Of a stretch of 64,000 nt of DNA, positions 25,434-33,397 are shown piece by piece. The position numbers and the translations under genes are program-made. Numbering within the stretch: position 1 is the stretch's first letter; every line of letters starts with the position of its first letter. The DNA is taken from contig NZ_SPPC01000001.1 of the NCBI RefSeq assembly GCF_004570975.1, positions 186,001 to 250,000 on the forward strand, read 5' to 3'. The notes under the pieces were generated by a model. That model was given only the letters and a program-made list of their open reading frames with translations. It was not told the DNA's origin and did not search any database. This DNA comes from Barnesiella sp. WM24 (GTDB lineage: Bacteria; Bacteroidota; Bacteroidia; Bacteroidales; Muribaculaceae).

Positions 25434-26195
25434 ATGCTGATAAACGACATCATAGACACAATCGAAGAAAAAGCTCCGCTTGCGCTGCAGGAGCCGTATG
25501 ACAACGCCGGTCTTATCATCGGCGACAGGCATCGCGAGTGCAGCGGAGTGCTCTTCTGTGTCGACGTCAACGAGGAGACAGTCAACGAAGCGGCACAAAA
25601 GGGATGCAACCTGATTGTGTCACATCACCCGCTCATCTTCAAGGGGCTAAAACGTATTACCGGCTCGACCCCGCAGGAACGTGCAGCGACAGCGGCAATA
25701 AAAGCCGACATCGCCGTATATGCAGCCCACACCAACCTTGACGCCGCGCCCGAGGGCGTGAACTTCACGCTTGCCCGTCAGCTCGGACTTGACGACATAA
25801 CCCCGCTCGCGACGCCTCCCGGACTGTGCGGCACGCTGACTCCGGCGCTTACAGCCGCCGAACTTGTCAACCGCATAAAGACAGTGTGCGGCTCGCCGGT
25901 AGCAAGATGCACCACCCCGCCCCAAGGAAGGCTGTCACGCCTTGCGCTTTGCGGCGGCTCCGGGTCATTTCTCATTAACGATGCAATAGAAGCCGGTGCC
26001 GACGCTTTCCTCACCTCCGATGTAAAATATCACGACTTTGTCGACTACGCAGAGCGCATATTCATTATCGACATCGGACATTACGAGAGCGAAAAATGCA
26101 CAAAACAGATTTTTTATCATATAGTTAGCGAAAATTTTCCTAACTTTGCACTCTATTACTCCGAAACAGAAAAAAATCCGATAAATTACTTGTAA
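25434..26195 (+). CDS. Nif3-like dinuclear metal-centre protein
   Basis: A 253-residue NIF3/YbgI-family protein that forms a toroidal hexamer with a two-metal site. Metal ligands are visible in LIVSHHPLIFKG (HH), AHTNLD (His, Asp) and the C-terminal DIGHYESE (His, Glu). It lacks the extra central domain of the roughly 370-residue members, so it is the short form. Family function is unsettled (a GTP cyclohydrolase-like or metal-chaperone role has been suggested). It starts four bases after aspS and ends six bases before the zinc-ribbon gene; the Nif3/C4 zinc-ribbon pairing is common in bacteria. Confidence 0.93.
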   Translation: MLINDIIDTIEEKAPLALQEPYDNAGLIIGDRHRECSGVLFCVDVNEETVNEAAQKGCNLIVSHHPLIFKGLKRITGSTPQERAATAAIKADIAVYAAHTNLDAAPEGVNFTLARQLGLDDITPLATPPGLCGTLTPALTAAELVNRIKTVCGSPVARCTTPPQGRLSRLALCGGSGSFLINDAIEAGADAFLTSDVKYHDFVDYAERIFIIDIGHYESEKCTKQIFYHIVSENFPNFALYYSETEKNPINYL

Positions 26196-26201
26196 GCAAA
26201 C

Positions 26202-26981
26202 ATGGCTACAGACAAGAACAAAAATGAAGTAATTTCAGTAGAGCAGCGCCTGAAATCGCTCTATGAGCTCCAGACCATCCTCTCTGAAATCGACCGTATC
26301 AAGACCATCCGTGGAGAGCTTCCCCTGGAAGTCAAGGACCTTGAGGACAATATCGAGGGACTGCGCACCCGTATCGAGAATTACAAGCGCGACGTGGAAG
26401 ACCTCCGCAAAAAGACCCTCGTGGAAAAAGAAAAAATCAACGAGTCACAGTCCAAGATTTCTCGTTACAAGGAGCAGCTTGACAACGTAAGAAACAACCG
26501 CGAGTTTGACCTCCTTTCAAAGGAAGTCGAATTCCAGACTCTTGAAATCGAGCTTTGCGAAAAGCATCTCAACGAGTACGCCCGCGCAATCGACAACAAG
26601 ACCAACGAGATTGCCGCGACCGAAGAGCGACTGAAAGACAGCGAACACATCCTGAAGGAAAAGCAGGCAGAGCTTGACGAAATCGTGTCAGAGACCCGTC
26701 AGGACGAGGAGCGTCTGCGCATCCAGGCCAAGGAGATAGAACCGCGCATCGATGAGCGCACCCTGAAGGCATTCAAGCGCATTCGCGACAACGCCCGAAA
26801 CGGACTCGGCATCGTGTATATCCAGCGTAACGCCTGCGGAGGCTGCTTCAACCGCATCCCGCCCCAGAAGCAGATGGAAATAAAGATGCACAAGAAAGTC
26901 ATCGTATGTGAGTACTGCGGCCGCATCATGATTGACCCGGAGCTTGCAGGAGTGACCGAAGATAACGCTGCCGACAAATAA
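26202..26981 (+). CDS. Coiled-coil C4-type zinc-ribbon protein
   Basis: A 259-residue protein with a long coiled coil (about residues 15-180) and a C-terminal C4 zinc ribbon: CGGCF (cysteines at about 205 and 208) and CEYCGR (about 229 and 232). It belongs to the DUF164/zf-RING_7 group found beside Nif3-like genes; proposed roles include nucleic-acid binding, none proven. It follows the Nif3-like gene by six bases. The core-like base use and strong domain layout make it a certain gene. Confidence 0.92.
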   Translation: MATDKNKNEVISVEQRLKSLYELQTILSEIDRIKTIRGELPLEVKDLEDNIEGLRTRIENYKRDVEDLRKKTLVEKEKINESQSKISRYKEQLDNVRNNREFDLLSKEVEFQTLEIELCEKHLNEYARAIDNKTNEIAATEERLKDSEHILKEKQAELDEIVSETRQDEERLRIQAKEIEPRIDERTLKAFKRIRDNARNGLGIVYIQRNACGGCFNRIPPQKQMEIKMHKKVIVCEYCGRIMIDPELAGVTEDNAADK

Positions 26982-27017
26982 ATCGCAATCATACAGATAC
27001 TTTTATTGACATAAAAT

Positions 27018-27048
27018 TTTGTCATATCGAAAAGTATATGTAATTTTG
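27018..27048 (+). promoter_or_regulatory. Promoter of rpsU
   Basis: TTTG at 27018-27021 and TAATTTTG at 27041-27048, 19 bases apart, match the Bacteroidetes -33/-7 consensus exactly. The rpsU ATG lies 47 bases further. Confidence 0.8.
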
Positions 27049-27095
27049 TCGCGCAATTATAAAAACGCAAATACAAACAAAACCATAATAACAAA

Positions 27096-27287
27096 ATGAT
27101 AATCGTACAAGTAAAAGAAGGCGAAAACATCGAAAAAGCTCTCAAGAAGTTCAAAAGAAAATTTGAAAAGACAGGCATCGTGAAGGAACTGCGTAGCCGT
27201 CAGGCATTTGAAAAGCCCAGCATCACTAACCGCAAGAAGATGATGAAGGCTGTCTACGTGCAGAAACTTCGCATGGTAGAGGAATAA
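27096..27287 (+). CDS. rpsU: 30S ribosomal protein S21
   Basis: A 63-residue basic ribosomal protein of the small subunit. The family pattern is plain: MIIVQVKEGENIEKALKKFK at the start, then RKFEKTG and the basic ELRSRQAFEKPS segment followed by KKMMKA. S21 contacts the 3' end of 16S rRNA near the anti-Shine-Dalgarno; Bacteroidetes have a special translation-start layout in this area. It is followed by the Xer-type recombinase gene and hpf on the same strand. Confidence 0.97.
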   Translation: MIIVQVKEGENIEKALKKFKRKFEKTGIVKELRSRQAFEKPSITNRKKMMKAVYVQKLRMVEE

Positions 27288-27309
27288 TACAGAATTTCCC
27301 TCCTTTTTA

Positions 27310-27341
27310 TTTGGTAAATTCCCATAAAAGAGTTATATTCG
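27310..27341 (+). promoter_or_regulatory. Putative promoter of the Xer recombinase gene
   Basis: TTTG at 27310-27313 and TATATTCG at 27334-27341, 20 bases apart; the -7 half differs from TAnnTTTG at one position. It overlaps the left arms of the nested inverted repeats, so a protein bound there would block it. Confidence 0.45.
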
Positions 27342-27382
27342 TAACTGTAAGGTTTACGAATAAGATATGATTAACTCTTTTA
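27325..27382. repeat. Nested inverted repeats over the recombinase start
   Basis: Outer arms TAAAAGAGTTA (27325-27335) and TAACTCTTTTA (27372-27382) are perfect. Inner arms ATTCGTAA (27337-27344) and TTACGAAT (27354-27361) are perfect with a 9-base spacer. The start codon (27367-27369) lies between the right arms. The inner pair can also be read as two 11-bp arms around a 6-bp centre (27335-27345, TGTAAG, 27352-27362), the layout of Xer target sites. Confidence 0.75.
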
Positions 27383-28278
27383 TAACATATATACGGTGTG
27401 AGCTGACACTTTCAGCTCACACCGTTTCTGCTTATTCACGAGACCTTTCACAATGGGCCGATTTTGCCACCGGCAACAAGCCCGAGGAGCTGCATCCAGC
27501 CGATGTCACCACCTCCGACCTCAGGCTATGGATCAACTCACTCGCCAGGTCGGGAGAGTCGCCGCGCACAATCCGCCGGAAAGTGCAGGCATTGAGAGCC
27601 TTCTTCCGCTATATGATGAAACAGCACGGGATGGCTTACAACCCTGCTGCCGACCTTACTCTCGCCAAGACCGACAAGCCGCTCCCGGTTTACGCCCGCC
27701 AGTCGGAGACAGAGGCAATACTCAATTCCGCCATAGACCCCGATGACTTCAGGCAGGTGCGCGACCGGCTCATAATCGACATGATATACACTACAGGGCT
27801 GCGAGCTTCGGAAATTACCGGACTGCTTGACTCCGATGTAGACGCCACAAGAGGTGAACTAAAAGTGCTTGGCAAGCGTAATAAAGAGAGAATAATCCCT
27901 TTCGGACCTGAATTGGCAAAAATGATAGCACAGTATCGCAATCTCCGCGCCTCAACAGTGGCATCGCTCGGCGCCGACGAGTTTTTCGTCAGGGAATCGG
28001 GAGAGCCCGTATACCGCAAGCTTGTCTACAATGTAGTCCACAACGCCCTATGCGGACACACAGTCGCACGTCGCCAGAGCCCTCACGTATTGCGCCATTC
28101 ATTTGCTACCGACATGCTCAATAACGGCGCCGACCTCTATTCAGTACAGCAGTTACTTGGCCACCAGTCGTTGGCGACAACGCAGGTGTACACCCATATA
28201 ACTTATCGTGAACTTAAACAAAATTATCAACAAGCACATCCACGTGCATTAAAAAAAGGAGGACATCATGGAAGTTAA
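27367..28278 (+). CDS. Xer-type tyrosine recombinase
   Basis: A 303-residue site-specific recombinase of the XerC/XerD type. The N-terminal core-binding domain (1-95) is followed by the catalytic domain with the full set: Arg146 (TGLRASE), Lys170 (LGKRNKE), His240 and Arg243 (HVLRHS), His266 (LLGHQS) and nucleophile Tyr275 (TQVYTHI). In core genomes such proteins resolve chromosome dimers at dif; which of the two Xer proteins this is cannot be told. It lies between rpsU and hpf, overlapping hpf by 11 bases, so it looks like a housekeeping gene rather than a phage integrase. Its start region is unusually rich in inverted repeats. Confidence 0.93.
   Translation: MINSFITYIRCELTLSAHTVSAYSRDLSQWADFATGNKPEELHPADVTTSDLRLWINSLARSGESPRTIRRKVQALRAFFRYMMKQHGMAYNPAADLTLAKTDKPLPVYARQSETEAILNSAIDPDDFRQVRDRLIIDMIYTTGLRASEITGLLDSDVDATRGELKVLGKRNKERIIPFGPELAKMIAQYRNLRASTVASLGADEFFVRESGEPVYRKLVYNVVHNALCGHTVARRQSPHVLRHSFATDMLNNGADLYSVQQLLGHQSLATTQVYTHITYRELKQNYQQAHPRALKKGGHHGS
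27394..27424 (+). promoter_or_regulatory. Perfect hairpin inside the recombinase reading frame
   Basis: CGGTGTGAGCTGA (27394-27406) and TCAGCTCACACCG (27412-27424) form a 13-bp perfect stem with a 5-base loop, followed by TTTCTG. It lies in codons 10-20 of the recombinase. A stable mRNA hairpin so close to the start could slow translation or act as a weak attenuator; the T tract is poor. Confidence 0.6.
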
Positions 28279-28570
28279 CATCAAGTCAATCCACTTTGAC
28301 GCAACAGAAAGCCTGAAGGACTTTATCAACAAGAAAGTCAACCGTCTTGCTCGTCATTACGAAAGCATAACCACCGTCGAGGTCACTCTAAATGTAATCA
28401 AACCCGAAACATCAATGAACAAGGAAGCAGGCATCCTCATTTGTGTGCCCCCGCGCGAAGATATATTTGCATCTAAAGTAGCCGACACATTTGAAGAAGC
28501 GGTCGACCTCTCCCTGGAAGCTCTAAGCCGCCAGCTTGAGAAGCAGAAAGGCAAAGAGTCAGGCAGATAA
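28268..28570 (+). CDS. hpf: Ribosome hibernation-promoting factor (short HPF/YfiA)
   Basis: A 100-residue short-form HPF, formerly called sigma-54 modulation protein. It opens MEVNIKSIHFDATESLKDFINKK-like (family beta-alpha start), with the basic helix KKVNRLARHYES and a beta-strand VEVTLNVIK; the second helix EEAVDLSLEALSRQLEKQK ends the domain. It binds the ribosome at the mRNA/tRNA channel and inactivates it in stationary phase. The long-form C-terminal dimerisation domain is absent. The ATG overlaps the last codons of the recombinase gene by 11 bases, so the two are translationally coupled. Confidence 0.95.
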   Translation: MEVNIKSIHFDATESLKDFINKKVNRLARHYESITTVEVTLNVIKPETSMNKEAGILICVPPREDIFASKVADTFEEAVDLSLEALSRQLEKQKGKESGR

Positions 28571-28610
28571 GCCTCAGGGCATTGGCGACCCCGGCAGGTC
28601 GCAGACAAAA

Positions 28611-28648
28611 ATGACAGCAGGAAAAGCAGCGGTTTTTCCTGCTGTCAT
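28611..28648 (+). terminator. Hairpin after hpf
   Basis: ATGACAGCAGGAAAA (28611-28625) and TTTTCCTGCTGTCAT (28634-28648) form a perfect 15-bp stem with an 8-base loop. It ends the rpsU-xer-hpf unit. No T run follows, so it may work by the strength of the stem. Confidence 0.7.
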
Positions 28649-28714
28649 CATGTAAATCAGTAATCAAGGTAGCAATTGACGGGATTTTGGTAGCTAAAAA
28701 TCAGTTTTTTACAC

Positions 28715-28722
28715 TAACTTTG
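28715..28722 (+). promoter_or_regulatory. -7 element of the DUF362 gene
   Basis: TAACTTTG matches TAnnTTTG, 39 bases before the ATG at 28762. The nearest upstream TTTG is 25 bases away, longer than usual. Confidence 0.55.
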
Positions 28723-28761
28723 TAAAGTGAATGTGTATATAATCCAACTTACAATATCCCT

Positions 28762-29751
28762 ATGCTAAAAAAATCATTCCTCCTATGTGCCGCTTGCAGC
28801 ACACTGCTGAACATGAGCGGCTGTGCCGGCAGCGCCAAAGCCTCAACCGAGACCGACAACATGTCAGACTCTCTTCCCGTAGTGTACTACATCAAAGACA
28901 TCACGCCTGAAAATATAATCAAGATATATGAAGCTCTCGGCAGAAAAGCCGAAGGCAAAAACGTGGCAGTGAAAATCTCTACCGGTGAATCGGAAAAGAG
29001 CCATCAGCTTGACCCTGACCTCATAAAAGATTTTGTCAATAATGTCAACGGAACCCTCGTGGAGTGTAACACTGCATATGAAGGCTCAAGAAACACGACA
29101 GAGAAACATCTGAAGACAGTAGAGGAACACGGCTATACAAAAATAGCTAAAGTCGACATAATGGACGCTGACGGCGACACAATACTTCCCGTCAACGGAG
29201 GAATACACCTCGATAGAAACTATGTAGGCAGCCACTTCCTCGACTACGACTTCCTCGTGGTATTGTCCCATTTCAAGGGTCACGCGATGGGTGGCTTCGG
29301 CGGCGCACTCAAAAATGTAGCGATAGGCATAGCTTCATCTAATGGAAAAGCATGGATTCACTCCGGCGGCAAGACCAACAATGCGTCAGAGATATGGGAC
29401 AACATCGCTGAACAGGATGTGTTTCTTGAATCAATGGCCGACGCATGCAAAGGTGTATTTGACCACATGGGCGACAGGATGCTATTCATCAATATCGCAA
29501 ACAACCTTTCGGTCGACTGTGACTGCGACGCCAATGCCGCACCGCCGGTGATGGGTGACCTCGGAATACTTGCCTCGCTTGACCCTGTGGCACTCGACCG
29601 CGCATCGGTTGACATGGTGATGCACACCAATGAGCCCGGGAAAGAAGAACTGCTCGAACGCATCAATTCCCGCCACGGAACCCACACTCTTGAAGCCGCG
29701 GAAAAACTTGGACTCGGCTCACAGAAATACACACTCGTCACAATCGAGTAA
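28762..29751 (+). CDS. DUF362-domain lipoprotein
   Basis: A 329-residue protein. The N-terminus (MLKKSFLLCAACSTLL then MSGC) is a lipoprotein signal with lipidation expected at that cysteine. The rest is a DUF362 domain: VKISTGESEKSHQLDPDLI, DFLVVLSHFKGHAMGGFGG, ALKNVAIGIAS and a late LDPVALDRASVDM. DUF362 proteins are often next to ferredoxin-like modules, but the cysteine-rich 4Fe-4S part is not seen here. Function is unknown. The gene is followed after 49 bases by the DUF3737 gene and may start a four-gene run ending with the MATE exporter. Confidence 0.88.
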   Translation: MLKKSFLLCAACSTLLNMSGCAGSAKASTETDNMSDSLPVVYYIKDITPENIIKIYEALGRKAEGKNVAVKISTGESEKSHQLDPDLIKDFVNNVNGTLVECNTAYEGSRNTTEKHLKTVEEHGYTKIAKVDIMDADGDTILPVNGGIHLDRNYVGSHFLDYDFLVVLSHFKGHAMGGFGGALKNVAIGIASSNGKAWIHSGGKTNNASEIWDNIAEQDVFLESMADACKGVFDHMGDRMLFINIANNLSVDCDCDANAAPPVMGDLGILASLDPVALDRASVDMVMHTNEPGKEELLERINSRHGTHTLEAAEKLGLGSQKYTLVTIE

Positions 29752-29800
29752 TCATCACGACAGCCCCCAATCACTACACTATACAGGAATAAATTTTATC

Positions 29801-30646
29801 ATGACCGAAATTACCAATCAGGAATTTGGAGGAGAGAGACCACTCTTCGCCTCACGCAACCTGCGCCTCTACGACGTGACTTTCCATGAAGGCGAGTCAG
29901 CCTTGAAATGCTGTAGCAACATCGATGCCGTGCATTGCCGCTTTGAGGGCAAATATCCTTTCTGGCACACTGACGGATTCCGCGTAAGGGAATGTACATT
30001 CACGCCGGGTGCGCGCGCCGCGCTCTGGTACTCGCGAAATGTCGTCATGACCGACACCATAGTCGAAGCCCCGAAAATGTTTCGTGAGCTTGACGGAATA
30101 GTGCTGAGGCGTGTCTCTATTCCTGATGCAGAAGAGACTCTTTGGCACTGCAACAATATCGACATTGAAGATGTCGAAGTCGACAATGCCGACTACCTGT
30201 TTATGCACAGCCGCCACATCAACATAAACCGTTACCGGCAGAACGGCAATTATTCATTCCAATATTGCAGCGACGTAGTAATCCGCAATGCAAAAATCGA
30301 CTCCAAAGACGCTTTCTGGGGCACGGAGAATGTCACCGTCTACGATTCGGAACTGAACGGCGAATACCTTGGCTGGCACTCAAAGAGGCTGCATCTGGTA
30401 CGGTGCAAAATCAGTGGCACTCAGCCGCTATGCTATGCCAGCGACCTGATTCTTGAGGACTGCGAGTTTGCCCCCGACTGCGACCTTGCCTTTGAGGACA
30501 GTGACGTGACAGCCTCGATACTCTCGCCTGTCACAAGCATAAAAAACCCGCGCAGCGGCAGAATAGAGGCAATATCGGTAGGTGAAACAATCATCGACGC
30601 CAACAGCAAGGCGATAGACCCCGTTGAAATAATCACTCGCCAATGA
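29801..30646 (+). CDS. DUF3737-family protein (beta-helix-like)
   Basis: A 281-residue protein of the DUF3737 type, made of short repeating beta units (NLRLYDVTFHEGES, NVVMTDTIVE, NIDIEDVEVDNAD, NVTVYDSELNG), which suggests a right-handed beta-helix. Repeats often carry the pattern W/H-S/T followed by a small turn (WHTDG, WYSRN, WHCNN, WGTEN, WHSKR). No signal peptide, so it should be cytoplasmic. A longer frame opens at 29630 inside the DUF362 gene, but the ATG at 29801, after the DUF362 stop, is the better start. It overlaps the next gene by four bases (ATGA), a sign of coupling with the aminotransferase. Confidence 0.88.
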   Translation: MTEITNQEFGGERPLFASRNLRLYDVTFHEGESALKCCSNIDAVHCRFEGKYPFWHTDGFRVRECTFTPGARAALWYSRNVVMTDTIVEAPKMFRELDGIVLRRVSIPDAEETLWHCNNIDIEDVEVDNADYLFMHSRHININRYRQNGNYSFQYCSDVVIRNAKIDSKDAFWGTENVTVYDSELNGEYLGWHSKRLHLVRCKISGTQPLCYASDLILEDCEFAPDCDLAFEDSDVTASILSPVTSIKNPRSGRIEAISVGETIIDANSKAIDPVEIITRQ

Positions 30647-31812
30647 CCCGACACTTTGATTTCGACACCCCGGTCGACCGTCGGGGCAGCGGCTCTTATA
30701 AATGGGACTCCGCCTCCCAACAAGATGTAATCCCTCTATGGGTCGCCGACATGGACTTCCCTACAGCCCCCGTGATAATCGACGCGCTCCGGCGCAGAGT
30801 CGACCACGGGGTCTTCGGCTATGTAAAGGTTTCTGATGATTATTACGACGCGCTTATATCGTGGAACCGTCACCGTCACGGCTGGACTATAAACCGCGAC
30901 ATGGTAATCTATACCTCAGGTGTGGTGCCGGCTGTATCGGCAATAATAAAAGCCCTGACGCGCCCCGGCGACGGAGTTATCGTAAACACCCCTGCCTACA
31001 ATTGCTTTTTCTCTTCCATACGCAACAATCGCTGCACCATCGTGGAAAACCTGCTTATACGCGTTGACAGCGGTGACAGCTTCACTTACCGCATAGACCT
31101 TGACTCTCTTGAAGAGGCATGTGCCGACCCTGCCAACAAAGTCATGATACTTTGCAATCCCCACAACCCTACGGGACGCATCTGGACCCGCGGCGAACTT
31201 GAAGAGATAGCGGGAATATGCCATCGCCACGGAGTCATGGTCATCAGCGACGAGATACACTGCGAACTCACGTTGCCCGGACGCGAGTACACCCCCTACG
31301 CCACAGTCGACCCCGACGCTGTGATATGCTGCTCGCCAAGCAAGGCTTTCAACATAGCCGGATTGCAGATTGCCAACATTGTAGCGCCGTCAGAGCCGGT
31401 AAGAGCTGTCATCGACCGCGCCATAAATGACAATGAGGTGTGTGACGTGAACCCGTTTGGAGTCACGGCTCTCATTGCCGCCTACAACCATGGCGCCCCG
31501 TGGCTCGATGCGTTGCGCGACTACATTTCAGGCAATTATGCCATGCTGCTTGACTTTTTCGCCACTGAGCTTCCCTCTCTTAAAGTGTGCAGTCTTGAAT
31601 CGACCTACCTTGCATGGGTCGACATCACAGCCCTCGGCATCAGTTCGGAAAAGCTTGAGGAGCACGCCCTCGAAACAGAACGTGTATGGGTCAACGCCGG
31701 CTCTATGTATGGCAGCGAGGGCTACATACGCATCAACATGGCATGCCCGCGAAGCCGCCTGCTTGAGGGTCTCCGCAGGCTGAAACGCGCTGTCGCCAAC
31801 ATCGTCCGCTAA
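30643..31812 (+). CDS. MalY/PatB-type PLP aminotransferase (probable cystathionine beta-lyase)
   Basis: A 389-residue fold-type I PLP enzyme of the MalY/PatB group. It begins with the family pattern DTPVDRRGSGSYKWD. The substrate/PLP segment NPHNPTGR, the Asp in VISDEIHCEL and the Schiff-base lysine in CSPSKAFNIAGLQ are all present, and the C-terminal IRINMACPRS supplies the carboxylate-binding Arg. Family members cleave cystathionine to homocysteine, pyruvate and ammonia or act as general C-S lyases. It overlaps the DUF3737 gene by four bases and is 21 bases upstream of the MATE gene. Confidence 0.93.
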   Translation: MTRHFDFDTPVDRRGSGSYKWDSASQQDVIPLWVADMDFPTAPVIIDALRRRVDHGVFGYVKVSDDYYDALISWNRHRHGWTINRDMVIYTSGVVPAVSAIIKALTRPGDGVIVNTPAYNCFFSSIRNNRCTIVENLLIRVDSGDSFTYRIDLDSLEEACADPANKVMILCNPHNPTGRIWTRGELEEIAGICHRHGVMVISDEIHCELTLPGREYTPYATVDPDAVICCSPSKAFNIAGLQIANIVAPSEPVRAVIDRAINDNEVCDVNPFGVTALIAAYNHGAPWLDALRDYISGNYAMLLDFFATELPSLKVCSLESTYLAWVDITALGISSEKLEEHALETERVWVNAGSMYGSEGYIRINMACPRSRLLEGLRRLKRAVANIVR

Positions 31813-31833
31813 TATCGCAAATATTATATCCCT

Positions 31834-33231
31834 ATGGCTGACATATCGATGATACGGGAAGGCAAGTCAATGACATTCCGCCAGCAACTAAGGCTGACGG
31901 TAATGCTTTCGCTTCCTGCAATGCTTGCACAGCTGTCAAGCATACTCATGCAGTATATCGACGCCTCGATGGTAGGAAGGCTCGGTGCCGATGATTCCGC
32001 ATCCATAGGACTTGTATCCACTTCACTCTGGCTATTCTGGGGCATCTGTTCGGCGGCAACAACCGGATTTTCCGTCCAGGTCGCCCACAAGGTCGGGGCT
32101 AAGGACATCGAAGGAGCCCGCGACGTGCTTCGCCAGGCTCTCGTAGCCTGTATGCTGTTCAGCCTTGCGATAATGGCGGTCGGCATAGCGATAAGCGGCC
32201 GTCTCCCCTATTGGCTTGGCGGCACCGACAGCATAAGCCCCCGTGCATCGCTATACTTCCTTGTATTTGTAAGCGCCCTGCCGCTGCTCACAATGAATTA
32301 TCTTGCAGGAGGCATGTTAAGATGTGTCGGCAACATAAAGGTGCCGAGCATGCTCAATGTGCTTATGTGTGTAATGGACTGTATTTTTAATTTCATCCTC
32401 ATCTTCCCTTCCCGGCAGATTGAGCTCTTCGGCATGCCCGTGACAATTCCCGGAGCAGGATTAGGTGTGCTTGGCGCAGCCCTCGGCACAGTCCTCGCAG
32501 AGGCGGTGACAGCGTTGCTCATGCTTTATTGGGTCTACTGCCGTCAGCCCGAACTCCGGCTGCGCGGGCTTCACGGAAGTTACCGTCCACGCATCCCCGT
32601 GCTGCGTAAGGCATCAATCATATCGGCGCCCATGACCATCGAACACGCAGTCATATGCGGCGCGCAGATTGCCGTAACCATGATTGTGGCGCCATTAGGG
32701 GTGGTTGCAATTGCCGCCAATGCTTTTGCGGTCACAGCCGAAAGCCTGTGCTACATGCCCGGATATGGCATAGGCGACGCGGCGACCACGCTGGTAGGAC
32801 AAAGCTTCGGAGCCGGCAGGCGCAATCTTGTCAAGCGGTTTGCCTATATCACGGTAGGACTCGGCATGATTGTGATGACAATAATGGGAGTGGCGATGTG
32901 GATTGTGGCGCCATATATAATGGAGCTGATGACCCCTGTCAATTCAATCAGCCAACTCGGAACAGAGATATTACGTATCGAGGCATGGGCAGAGCCCATG
33001 TTTGCCGCGTCGATTGTGGCATACGGAGTTTTTGTCGGAGTAGGCGGCACCACATTGCCGGCCATAATGAATTTCGGCAGCATATGGGTTGTCAGGCTTC
33101 CGTTGGCATGGATACTGTCACGGAGCATGGGGCTTAAAGGCGTATGGATTGCCATGTGTGCCGAACTCATATTCCGTGGTAGCATCTTCCTTATACGCCT
33201 CCTGCGCAACCGCTGGATACCCCGCCCGTAA
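31834..33231 (+). CDS. MATE-family efflux transporter
   Basis: A 465-residue multidrug and toxin extrusion protein with about 12 membrane spans in two related halves. Family marks are LPAMLAQLSSILMQYIDASMVGRLG at the start of the first half (only a part is quoted here as motif region 28-52), the GAADDSA-like loop after it, and AVTAESLCYMPGYGIGDA in the second half. It would export cationic drugs or metabolites in exchange for sodium ions or protons. It closes the DUF362-DUF3737-aminotransferase run and is followed by a hairpin at 33311. Confidence 0.94.
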   Translation: MADISMIREGKSMTFRQQLRLTVMLSLPAMLAQLSSILMQYIDASMVGRLGADDSASIGLVSTSLWLFWGICSAATTGFSVQVAHKVGAKDIEGARDVLRQALVACMLFSLAIMAVGIAISGRLPYWLGGTDSISPRASLYFLVFVSALPLLTMNYLAGGMLRCVGNIKVPSMLNVLMCVMDCIFNFILIFPSRQIELFGMPVTIPGAGLGVLGAALGTVLAEAVTALLMLYWVYCRQPELRLRGLHGSYRPRIPVLRKASIISAPMTIEHAVICGAQIAVTMIVAPLGVVAIAANAFAVTAESLCYMPGYGIGDAATTLVGQSFGAGRRNLVKRFAYITVGLGMIVMTIMGVAMWIVAPYIMELMTPVNSISQLGTEILRIEAWAEPMFAASIVAYGVFVGVGGTTLPAIMNFGSIWVVRLPLAWILSRSMGLKGVWIAMCAELIFRGSIFLIRLLRNRWIPRP

Positions 33232-33310
33232 TTATACCACAGGCTCTAACCTAACACAATGCCTCTCCGGCAATAGCAGTCAAAACGCAATAACTGCTTA
33301 TAAAAAGGCA

Positions 33311-33353
33311 ACTGCACTCCAAAAGCCTTGTATCAAGCGTTTTGGGGTGCAGT
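33311..33353. terminator. Shared terminator between MATE and QueD-like genes
   Basis: ACTGCACTCCAAAA (33311-33324) pairs with TTTTGGGGTGCAGT (33340-33353) with one wobble. It lies between two convergent genes; the minus-strand reading has the better T tail (a run of five T after the stem). Confidence 0.7.
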
Positions 33354-33397
33354 CATTATATTTAGTGTTACCTGTTCAATCCAATCTTATGGAAACT

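Noticed and set aside
27367-28278. Phage or island integrase reading of the Xer-type gene
   Set aside because: It sits between rpsU and hpf, is coupled to hpf, has Xer-like length and no attachment site or cargo next to it.
29630-29800. Longer N-terminus for the DUF3737 protein
   Set aside because: The extension overlaps the end of the DUF362 gene and is Ser/Asn/His-rich without fold character; the ATG at 29801 follows the DUF362 stop.
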